Below, piece after piece: positions 1 to 5,858 of a DNA stretch of 8,423 bases. A program made the position numbers and the translations under genes. The notes below the pieces were generated by a model, which was given only the letters and a program-made list of their open reading frames with translations, did no database searches and was not told where the DNA came from. Source of the DNA: CAVOBC01 sp963693635 (GTDB taxonomy: Bacteria > Pseudomonadota > Gammaproteobacteria > Pseudomonadales > Azotimanducaceae); contig CAVOBC010000208.1 of the NCBI GenBank assembly GCA_963693635.1, forward strand, positions 1 through 8,423. Reading direction: 5' to 3'. Each line of letters begins with the position of its first letter. Within the stretch, counting starts at the first letter, position 1.

Positions 1-15
1 GCTACCATTGCCCTA

Positions 16-41
16 TTCACGGCTCGCGCAGCGAACGTGAA
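16..41. repeat. REP-like palindromic repeat, copy 1
   Basis: This is an imperfect palindrome. The outer 6-bp arms are TTCACG (16-21) and CGTGAA (36-41), the inner 4-bp arms are TCGC/GCGA, and there is a small asymmetric bulge between them and a GCA loop. It can fold as a hairpin on either strand. A diverged second copy lies 18 bases downstream, and the two share a TTCACG(G/A)CTCGCG left half. The site is non-coding and lies beyond the 3' end of the minus-strand exonuclease gene. It may stabilise the 3' end or help terminate that transcript, or be a member of a dispersed REP-type family. No poly-U tract follows, so a classical intrinsic terminator is not supported. Confidence 0.5.
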
Positions 42-59
42 CTTCTAGCCACACGCTTG

Positions 60-89
60 TTCACGACTCGCGAAGCAGAGCGAATCGTG
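60..89. repeat. REP-like palindromic repeat, copy 2
   Basis: This is the second copy of the palindrome at 16-41. Arms CACGA (62-66) and TCGTG (85-89) pair, followed after one mismatch by TCGC (68-71) with GCGA (80-83), around an 8-base loop. Its left half matches copy 1 at 12 of 13 positions. The pair of related hairpins in one intergenic space resembles the REP doublets seen in many Pseudomonadota. Whether it is repeated elsewhere in the genome cannot be seen from this window. Confidence 0.5.
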
Positions 90-118
90 TATTCCCCTGT
101 ATCCCCAAGTATCCCCCC
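89..118. repeat. Three 10-bp direct repeats, GTATYCCC core
   Basis: Three head-to-tail units start at 89, 99 and 109: GTATTCCCCT, GTATCCCCAA and GTATCCCCCC. The period is exactly 10 bases, about one helical turn. Read on the minus strand they are GGGGATAC-type units lying 9-38 bases beyond the exonuclease stop codon. They abut the second palindrome, so hairpins and direct repeats may form one composite element. The function is unknown; options are protein binding on one DNA face or a 3'-end signal. Three units are too few and too short to be a CRISPR array. Confidence 0.45.
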
Positions 119-126
119 AGACGCAC

Positions 127-999
127 CTAGCACACCCAACGGCTCGGTTGATACCGGATGCGACCCAGATCTTCTTCCAACGACTCAAAGTCGTCGCGCC
201 GCGCGCCGTGCCACTCGAGGTCATCGAGCGACTCGGCCAGGGGCACGTCAAGCGCGAGTCGGGCGAGGTCGCGAAAAAGGCGCGCGGACTCACGATTGTC
301 CCGCAGCGTCTTGCCGAGGCGCGGGGCCCCTCTGACTTTTACATCCCAGGTGTTCTCATCGTCTGGAATGTTATCCATTGCCCGATAACGATTGAGCAGG
401 ATCGCCGCGGTTTTGGCCCCGAATCCCGGCAAGCCGGGGATGCCGTCGGCTGTGTCGCCGACCAGACCCAGCCAGTCAGGAATGGATTCAGGGTCGACGC
501 CATTCCTTTCCCGCACGCCGTCTTCGTTGATGACCCGTTTGCGTATCTGATCAACCAGAACGACCCGATCGCCGGTGACGCATTGGCCGAGATCCTTGTC
601 CGGCGTCATGATGCGCACTTGCTCGACATCATTGCGCCACCTGACCGCTGCGGTGCCGAGGGCATCATCTGCTTCCCACTGGTCCATCCGCCACACGACG
701 ATCCCGCAGGCCGCGATGGCTCGCTCCACCAGGTCCATCTGGTCAACCAGGATGGGGTCCATGCCATCGCCGGTCTTGTATCCGGCAAACATGTCGTTGC
801 GGAAGGATTCGATCGGGTTGTCGAACGCGACGCCGATATGGGTGCACGACTCGGACGGATCATCGAGCAGGCCCAATACAGATGCGATCACGCCGACGGT
901 GGCCTTGACGTCCTGCCCGGACGGCGAGGTCTGGCCTGGACGCTTGGAGAAGTGGGCACGATAGAGTTCGAAGGTGCCGTCGACGACGTGGAGCTTCAA
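127..999 (-). CDS. Stand-alone 5'-3' exonuclease (FEN / PolA N-domain family)
   Basis: The predicted 290-residue cytosolic protein is a structure-specific 5'-3' exonuclease or flap endonuclease, the domain fused to DNA polymerase I in PolA but here free. The metal-ligand series is complete: Asp7 (LHVVDGTFELYR), Asp60 (VAFD), Glu109/Asp111/Asp112 (WEADDALGT), Asp134/Asp136 (TPDKDLGQ) and Asp182/Asp185 (GDTADGIPG). The helix-3-turn-helix DNA-binding segment follows (GIPGLPGFGAKTAAILL, about 186-202), and Arg67/Lys75 sit where the arch normally contacts DNA. I chose a TTG start at 999. Homology begins there, and AGGAA (1006-1010) sits 6 bases upstream. The open frame runs further upstream to 1176, but that extension does not resemble the family. 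A role in Okazaki-fragment or repair processing is inferred from the family. It is transcribed divergently from the amidohydrolase gene. Confidence 0.9.
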   Translation of the reverse strand: MKLHVVDGTFELYRAHFSKRPGQTSPSGQDVKATVGVIASVLGLLDDPSESCTHIGVAFDNPIESFRNDMFAGYKTGDGMDPILVDQMDLVERAIAACGIVVWRMDQWEADDALGTAAVRWRNDVEQVRIMTPDKDLGQCVTGDRVVLVDQIRKRVINEDGVRERNGVDPESIPDWLGLVGDTADGIPGLPGFGAKTAAILLNRYRAMDNIPDDENTWDVKVRGAPRLGKTLRDNRESARLFRDLARLALDVPLAESLDDLEWHGARRDDFESLEEDLGRIRYQPSRWVC

Positions 1000-1060
1000 A
1001 GCGGATTCCTGAACGGGTGTGGTGAACGCCAGAGTAGCAAAGGTTCCTGCACAGATGCGC

Positions 1061-1080
1061 TGCGGACCCGTTTGTCCGCA
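1061..1080. promoter_or_regulatory. Perfect 7-bp inverted repeat in a divergent intergenic region
   Basis: TGCGGAC (1061-1067) and GTCCGCA (1074-1080) are perfect inverted arms around a 6-base spacer. The site lies in the 250-base region between the divergent exonuclease and amidohydrolase starts, about 60 bases upstream of the exonuclease TTG. It could be an operator for a dimeric repressor, or a hairpin in the exonuclease mRNA leader. No poly-T tract follows on either strand, so a terminator is unlikely. Apart from this and the weak promoter candidate at 1188-1216, I see no other clear signal in the region. Confidence 0.35.
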
Positions 1081-1187
1081 TTGAATGACCTCGATCAACG
1101 CGCGGGTGTCCGCCCCACGGTCGACCGGCCCTATCGTGTTCCCGACACCACAGAATGCGGGCGTTGGGTCGCCCACGTCGTGTGCGC

Positions 1188-1216
1188 TTGCAAAGATGAC
1201 ATCGGAGGCATTTACT
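1188..1216 (+). promoter_or_regulatory. Weak sigma-70-like promoter candidate for the amidohydrolase
   Basis: TTGCAA (1188-1193, 4/6 to TTGACA) and TTTACT (1211-1216, 4/6 to TATAAT) are separated by 17 bases. Transcription would begin near 1223, giving a leader of about 27 bases that contains the GGAG ribosome-binding site at 1240-1243. Spacing and position are good but both hexamers are weak, so this is only a candidate. Confidence 0.28.
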
Positions 1217-1249
1217 CAATCGGCGACCCACTCATCGACGGAGCAGGAC

Positions 1250-2431
1250 ATGGCCTACGAGATCAAACGCTTTCCCCACGATGGCACGATTGATGCAGAC
1301 GGTCATGTGCTCGAACCTGCGGACCTGTGGGAGACCTACCTTGAAGACAAGTACAAGGATCGGGCACTGCGCATCAAGGTGGACGATGAGGGGCTTGAGT
1401 ACCTCGAGATCAACGGCAAGCCGTCCAAAATGACGCGCGGCGGTTCGCTCGGAATTATGGGGGCGATGGGTGAAGAAGACCTGCGACCCAGCCCGGACCG
1501 CCGCTATTCTGACAGCATGCCCTTCGGTGCCTGCAATGCGACAGATCGGCTTGACCTGATGGACCAGGAGAATCTGGAGTGCTCGTTGCTCTACCCAACG
1601 ATCGGCCTCTTGTGGGAGGTGGAGGAGACGGACCCGGAGATTAGTCTTGCCTACGCGCGTGCTTACAACCGCTGGATAGCCGATTTCTGCCGCGATTCCG
1701 GCGGTCGCCTGGTACCCATAGCCATGCTGACCATGCTGGATGTGGAGGGCTCCGCGCGAGAACTCGAGCGCGCGGTTGCGGACGGCTGCAAGGGCTGTTG
1801 GGTCAATCCCTTCAATCACAATCGCGTGATCCATGGCCACTCGGATCATGACCCGCTGTTTGCTAAATGTGTCGAGCTGGACGTGCCGTTTGCAATACAT
1901 CCAACCTTCCACCCCTACGGAACGGCGGCGGGTATCTTCGACATTCCGCGCGAGGGGATGAGTTACGCAGGCATGATCTGGTTGCGTTCGATCGTGCAGC
2001 AAGCCCTGATCTCCTTTTTCTCCCTCGGCACGCTGGATCGGTTTCCAGAATTACAGCTCGGGGTTTTGGAGGCTGGGTCAGGCTGGATTGGCGCACTGCT
2101 CGATCGCTTGGACGCTTACAGCGCGTCGATGAACATGGCTGGCAAGAAGCCGTCAGCCAGTGAGTACTTCCGCAGGCAATGCTTCATCTCCGGGGACCCG
2201 GATGAGACCGCGGTGCCGTTTATCATCGACCATGTCGGCAGCGACAGCTTCATGTGGGCGACGGACTATCCGCATCCGGATCATCCCCACACCTGGGTTG
2301 ATGACCTCACCCGTTACGCTGAGAGCCTGACGCCGGTCGCTCGCAGCAAGGTGCTGGGCGAAAACGTCAAGCGCATCTATAAGTTGGACTACAAACTGCC
2401 GCGGGATGCGTCAAAGCGCGCGACCGGTTAG
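1250..2431 (+). CDS. Amidohydrolase-2 family metal-dependent hydrolase (COG2159)
   Basis: The 393-residue TIM-barrel protein belongs to the amidohydrolase-related (ACMSD / gamma-resorcylate decarboxylase-like) group, whose members hydrolyse or decarboxylate aromatic and cyclic substrates. Visible marks are the N-terminal metal motif DADGH (Asp15, Asp17, His19), LLYPT (114-118), AIHPTFHPYG with metal-binding His217, CFISGDPDE (311-319), and MWATDYPHPDH with the catalytic-type Asp339. The C-terminal ENVKRIYKL is typical of the group. Metal may be Zn or Mn; the substrate cannot be deduced. The ATG at 1250 is preceded by GGAG (1240-1243) with 6-base spacing, and homology starts right after it. 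The frame is open back to 1085 but without family similarity. The gene ends 18 bases from the convergent binding-protein gene, with no evident terminator. No signal peptide is seen, so it should be cytosolic. Confidence 0.88.
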   Translation: MAYEIKRFPHDGTIDADGHVLEPADLWETYLEDKYKDRALRIKVDDEGLEYLEINGKPSKMTRGGSLGIMGAMGEEDLRPSPDRRYSDSMPFGACNATDRLDLMDQENLECSLLYPTIGLLWEVEETDPEISLAYARAYNRWIADFCRDSGGRLVPIAMLTMLDVEGSARELERAVADGCKGCWVNPFNHNRVIHGHSDHDPLFAKCVELDVPFAIHPTFHPYGTAAGIFDIPREGMSYAGMIWLRSIVQQALISFFSLGTLDRFPELQLGVLEAGSGWIGALLDRLDAYSASMNMAGKKPSASEYFRRQCFISGDPDETAVPFIIDHVGSDSFMWATDYPHPDHPHTWVDDLTRYAESLTPVARSKVLGENVKRIYKLDYKLPRDASKRATG

Positions 2432-2449
2432 TGGAGGTGGGTCGGGTTG

Positions 2450-3409
2450 TCAGCGCGGTGTGCTGAGACGATCAAGGTCGAAGTGATTGCGTAGCTTCTG
2501 TGCCTGCTCGGCCATATCGCGATAGTCGTCCCGCGTGGCGGGCAGCACATCGGTGACATGCGTGGCGGGAACGCTCGCAAACGCGCCTTTGAGTTGCGAG
2601 CGCAATTGGTGGGTCGCAATTGGCATCGCCAGCGCGGTGACAAACGGTGGCGTCGGTGCCGGGACACTCGTGCCAAGGTGCCTGACCCTGGCAGCGGCAA
2701 AGCTCAGAGTGTCGTCGGCGCCGCGGAGCAGCAGCCATGAATGCGCATCGATGGCTGCCACGTCGGCCTTGCCGTCTTGCAAATACTGGATGCTGGCCGC
2801 GTGCGAACCGCTCACGATGAGGCAAGCAGGCTGGATGCTGCGATTCAGCAACCACGCAAGCAGGGCGCTGCAGCCGGAGTGCGAGGTCAGTCCGTTGACG
2901 ACCACACGCGGCGTCTTCTCTATGGTGTGTGAGGAAGCGGTGTCAGCAGCGACAATGTGACTGACATAGTCACCCGGTCGGATGCCCAGATGGCCAAAGA
3001 CCGGCCGCGCGAAGGGCAACAATTTCACGGTGGTTGCTGACGCGAGATCCAGCCCGCAGCACTGGCTGAGTGCAAGGCGCTCGTCCTGCCACTGTGCTGC
3101 TGCCGGTCGGTCCCTGCAGAGTGCTTCCGGCAGTCCAACGACACCACTTTGCCCGAGTCGGTCGCGCAGCCTTTCCCAGACGGCATCCTGCGCCGCGATC
3201 GTCGACGGCAGGTCATACCAGGGCAGGCTTATCGTCAGCGTCGCGTGCGTCGAGATCAATGGGAACCGGGTTGCAGATGATCCGGATCGATTGTCGCTTC
3301 GTGTCGCCGCCGTGAATAACGTTGCCGGGTTCCGTCCCAGTGTCGCCGCAGATATGTCATCGGCAATGTCAGAGGAGTGAACAAGCGACTGTTCCGAGGT
3401 CGCCCGCAT
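2450..3409 (-). CDS. PhnD-like (phosphate/phosphonate-type) substrate-binding protein
   Basis: The protein is 319 residues from the ATG at 3409. Residues about 57-260 resemble PhnD-type periplasmic binding proteins (PF12974): SLPWYDLP (61-68) at the domain start, LSQCCGLDL (114-122), VNGLTSHSGCSAL (171-183) at the ligand-binding helix, SGSHAASIQYLQDGKADVAAID (200-221), and PPFVTALAMP (254-263). Oddities: there is no hydrophobic signal peptide or lipobox, and no ABC permease or ATPase gene nearby, so it may act inside the cell or as a sensor. The ATG has GAGG 9 bases upstream (3419-3422) and lies inside the preceding gene, overlapping it by 41 bases. Residues 1-50 look unlike the family. A TTG at 3259 would give a 269-residue protein closer to the usual size, but has no clear ribosome-binding site. 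It is the last gene of the three-gene minus-strand operon. Confidence 0.75.
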   Translation of the reverse strand: MRATSEQSLVHSSDIADDISAATLGRNPATLFTAATRSDNRSGSSATRFPLISTHATLTISLPWYDLPSTIAAQDAVWERLRDRLGQSGVVGLPEALCRDRPAAAQWQDERLALSQCCGLDLASATTVKLLPFARPVFGHLGIRPGDYVSHIVAADTASSHTIEKTPRVVVNGLTSHSGCSALLAWLLNRSIQPACLIVSGSHAASIQYLQDGKADVAAIDAHSWLLLRGADDTLSFAAARVRHLGTSVPAPTPPFVTALAMPIATHQLRSQLKGAFASVPATHVTDVLPATRDDYRDMAEQAQKLRNHFDLDRLSTPR

Positions 3410-4172
3410 CCACGTGAACCTCGCACGGCGTCGTGACAGGAAGCATCGGCGGCACGGAACCGCAAAGAATCGTCTGCCCCGCGAGCGGCCGCAAGTTATC
3501 GTGTTGCAGTCGTTTGGTCAGCCACGCGAGCGAGTCGAGCACAACCCGCGTGATCTCGGGCCCCACTGCGTCGATGAAGCGAGGCTCCGCCGCTTCGTGC
3601 TCGGGTTCGACGACGCTGATGGTGAGTTTTCCGGATGCAAGGGAGAAGCCTGATTTGCCCGCCCCCTCGACGAAGCCTGCATGGACCGCGTTATTGGCGA
3701 TCAGTCGCGGCGCTGCGTGGCCGGTGGTTGTCGCTGTCGCCATGAACGCGCCATGATGGAGTTCGATGACCGGAATGGTCGACCCAATGGCCCGCATCAA
3801 CGTGTCGTCTGACGTGTCGTCGATGCCGAGATCGGCGCAGAGCTTCACAGCGAGTTCGCCCTCGATCGCCGGGCCCGAGAAGCGACCGCCGTTGAGCGAC
3901 ACGCCGGTGTGCCACACGCCGGTGTCATAGAGGCGCCCGAAAACGGGGTTGTCGATGCCGACCTGTTTCTGAATCGTCGGGGACGTGCAACCGACCTTGA
4001 AGCCAACCAGACGCTCGCCGCGTGCAGCCCGCATGCGATCGAGTTCGGAGGCAATGGCGTAAGCCTCGGCCTCGCTCCAGGCCTCGCCGGATTCCGTGAC
4101 GGAGGCTGAGTCGAAGTCAGCAAGCAGACGTCTTGCCGTAGCGGCGACGGATGTGATGGGCGAGCCTTCCAC
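3369..4172 (-). CDS. 2-keto-4-pentenoate hydratase-like enzyme (FAH superfamily)
   Basis: The 267-residue protein has the length and motifs of 2-hydroxypenta-2,4-dienoate hydratases (MhpD/XylJ group), which add water to dienols in meta-cleavage pathways. Related 2-oxo-hex-3-enedioate decarboxylases share the fold and cannot be excluded. Seen: VGFKVGCTSPTIQ (56-68), NPVFGRLY (75-82), metal ligands Glu104 and Glu106 in AIEGELAVKL, and Glu137 in IPVIELHHGAF. The spacing of these three glutamates matches E106/E108/E139 as reported for E. coli MhpD. A C-terminal DAGDLGTVACSLL closes the fold. The start is GTG at 4172, with GGAA (4181-4184) 8 bases upstream. It follows the CoA-transferase stop by 20 bases and overlaps the binding-protein frame by 41 bases, so the three are very likely co-transcribed. 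No ring-cleavage dioxygenase is present in the window, so the aromatic pathway assignment is uncertain. Confidence 0.85.
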   Translation of the reverse strand: MEGSPITSVAATARRLLADFDSASVTESGEAWSEAEAYAIASELDRMRAARGERLVGFKVGCTSPTIQKQVGIDNPVFGRLYDTGVWHTGVSLNGGRFSGPAIEGELAVKLCADLGIDDTSDDTLMRAIGSTIPVIELHHGAFMATATTTGHAAPRLIANNAVHAGFVEGAGKSGFSLASGKLTISVVEPEHEAAEPRFIDAVGPEITRVVLDSLAWLTKRLQHDNLRPLAGQTILCGSVPPMLPVTTPCEVHVDAGDLGTVACSLL

Positions 4173-4192
4173 TTATCGGGTTCCGGATGTAT

Positions 4193-5608
4193 TCAAACGG
4201 GCAACCATACGGGCTCGTGCGTGCCGAGCGGGACCGTCGGGGACGACCAGTGCGGTGGCGTTTCGGACAGACTGAGGATCGGTCCCAAATGAGTCATTTC
4301 ACCGAACCTGGTATCTGATGTCATAATAATTTCATTGATCCGTTCGGGATCGACATCCATATTGGGCGCGTCGAAGTCCACGCGATGTTGACGGTGAAGG
4401 AACATACCGGATTGACAGAGGGACGCCTCAACATGCCACGAGCCGCCCTCGCTTGCCCGCCGATTGAGCGCAATGAGCGTGCCAAACGCGGCGAGGTAGC
4501 CGGTCATGTAATCGCACGCGGCAGCAGGCAGGAGTGCGGGCGTCGGGTCACCGTGTTCAAAGGCGACGCCAGTCACGGTCTGCGCCAGTTGCTCCCAGCC
4601 AGCACGGTTGCTGAACGGGCCGCCGCTGCCGTAACAACTCATTGACGTGTAGATGATGCCGGGCCGCGCCTCGGCCAGTTGTTCCGGGCCGAAGCCGCGT
4701 TTTGCCAGAACGCCCGGACGATAGCCCTGCGAGAAAATGTCGGCGTCCGCTACGAGCCCCATCAGACCGTCGCGCCCGTCGGCCGTGTCGAGGTCAAGGA
4801 ACGATGAGCGCTTGCCGTGGCCCGTATCCATCACAAAGCGGTCAACCTGAGGCAGTTGCTTGCCGGCGACCATCAGAACATCCGCGCCGTGTTCTGCCAG
4901 CGTGCGTGCACACGTCGGGCCGGCCAGCACGCGGGTCAGGTCGAGCGCACGAATGCCCGCAAGCGGGCGATCGCCGTCGGCTGACGCTTTCCCAATGGCC
5001 GGAAGGGGCGTAGGCGGGCCATTGCCGATTCGGGTAATCGTTACCACGGGCCTGGTGGCCAGGATCTGGCCATGTGGATGGGCGAGCCATTCACTGTTGC
5101 TGCGCACCATGGCACCGCAGGCGTTGACCTCGGCGACCGCGTCTTCAAGTTCAAGTGCGTCACGGGCGGCGATAGCTTTGATGACCGCGTCTGGCTCAAG
5201 CGGGCACCCAAGAACACCGCAAACCCGTTCGGCAAGATGTGGCATGCCGAAGTGCGGTAGAAAAAACCGGCCATCCCGGGTCGGCATTGGATTGGTTAGT
5301 CCCGCGCCGCGCGCGTTGCCGAACGGATTGCCGTCATCGCCCGCGAGGCGCATGAAGGCATAGCTCTTGAGCGCGGCGGCGGCGTGCGCCGCCGCGACAC
5401 TGACGGTCTGCCGGCTGCCGTGTTTGCGTTCCCAGAGATCGGTCACGGCGACCCCGACACCGGCCATGACCGCTGCCGCGGTCTCGCCCAGGGGAAAGCG
5501 CGTTGACAGCACCGGGTCATTACCGTCGATGTACGTGGATTCGGGTTCGCCGAGGCCACGGATAGCCATCAATTCCTGAAAAGCCTGACTCGTGTTTGCA
5601 TCATTCAT
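4193..5608 (-). CDS. Family III CoA-transferase (CaiB/BaiF), permuted-looking architecture
   Basis: The 471-residue protein moves CoA between an acyl-CoA and a carboxylic acid by the family III mechanism. The canonical N-terminal block appears only at about 215: PLAGIRALDLTRVLAGPTCARTL, then HGADVLMV, PGIIYTSMSCYGSGGP (316-331) and CDYMTGYLAAFGTLIAL, in which Asp366 aligns with the catalytic aspartate. The extreme C-terminus (LGPILSLSETP) is also canonical. Residues about 40-200 resemble the middle and small domain that normally follow (HGSRQTVSVAAAHAAAAL, then NPMPTRDGRFFLPH and SEWLAHPHGQ), so the domain order is unusual. The ATG at 5608 is preferred over the GTG at 5611; neither has a good Shine-Dalgarno sequence. 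It is the first gene of the operon with the hydratase and binding protein. The pairing suggests activation or degradation of a carboxylic acid whose identity is unknown. Confidence 0.87.
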   Translation of the reverse strand: MNDANTSQAFQELMAIRGLGEPESTYIDGNDPVLSTRFPLGETAAAVMAGVGVAVTDLWERKHGSRQTVSVAAAHAAAALKSYAFMRLAGDDGNPFGNARGAGLTNPMPTRDGRFFLPHFGMPHLAERVCGVLGCPLEPDAVIKAIAARDALELEDAVAEVNACGAMVRSNSEWLAHPHGQILATRPVVTITRIGNGPPTPLPAIGKASADGDRPLAGIRALDLTRVLAGPTCARTLAEHGADVLMVAGKQLPQVDRFVMDTGHGKRSSFLDLDTADGRDGLMGLVADADIFSQGYRPGVLAKRGFGPEQLAEARPGIIYTSMSCYGSGGPFSNRAGWEQLAQTVTGVAFEHGDPTPALLPAAACDYMTGYLAAFGTLIALNRRASEGGSWHVEASLCQSGMFLHRQHRVDFDAPNMDVDPERINEIIMTSDTRFGEMTHLGPILSLSETPPHWSSPTVPLGTHEPVWLPV

Positions 5609-5614
5609 CACCGG

Positions 5615-5643
5615 ATAATGCTGGGCTTCGGGCGTGAGTTCAA
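5615..5643 (-). promoter_or_regulatory. Sigma-70-like promoter candidate for the CoA-transferase operon
   Basis: On the minus strand, TTGAAC (5638-5643, 4/6 to TTGACA) and CATTAT (5615-5620, 4/6 to TATAAT) are spaced by the ideal 17 bases. A normal start site about 7 bases past the -10 box falls at or next to the A of the ATG at 5608, which would make the mRNA leaderless. The lack of a clear Shine-Dalgarno sequence before this ATG fits that idea. The hexamers are only moderate matches. Confidence 0.4.
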
Positions 5644-5770
5644 TGCAAAAATCAGGTGGCGACCCGTCGAGCCAGTGTACGGAGTTTTCGTGATTCGGGT
5701 GCCTGGCCGCGCCCCGATGGCAGCCAACTCACAACCTCACATCCGTTGCTGGGGCCGTGTGGCTGGCATG

Positions 5771-5786
5771 GGGAACGTTCGTTGCA
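5771..5786 (+). promoter_or_regulatory. Sigma-54 (RpoN) promoter candidate, GG-N10-GC
   Basis: GGGAACGTTCGTTGCA matches the sigma-54 consensus TGGCACGNNNNTTGCA at 10 of 12 fixed positions. The invariant -24 GG (5772-5773) and -12 GC (5784-5785) are exactly 10 bases apart. Transcription would begin near 5797, about 62 bases before the ATG of the cysteine peptidase gene, in the right orientation. An enhancer-binding-protein site should lie upstream, but I could not recognise one. The rest of the 250-base divergent region shows no other clear element besides the leftward promoter candidate. Confidence 0.45.
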
Positions 5787-5858
5787 TGATTTCAGGGGGA
5801 GGGCGGGATTTAGTGTGCGTGATAGGGTTCAGGCGCATCCTGTGTTTTGAGAGACATC

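Noticed and set aside
89..118. CRISPR-like array
   Set aside because: The units are only 10 bases with no spacers, and no cas gene is present.
127..999. A truncated DNA polymerase I (polA) fragment
   Set aside because: The protein has its own start, ends after the H3TH region with a normal stop, and matches the length of stand-alone 5'-3' exonucleases; no polymerase domain remnant follows.
148..1293. A 381-codon open frame on the plus strand opposite the exonuclease gene
   Set aside because: It is antisense to a protein with a complete FEN motif set, has no recognisable domain, and ends inside the amidohydrolase gene. Long antisense frames are common in GC-rich DNA.
1232..2002. A 256-codon minus-strand open frame opposite the amidohydrolase
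   Set aside because: It lies entirely within the family-supported amidohydrolase and shows no domain motif of its own.
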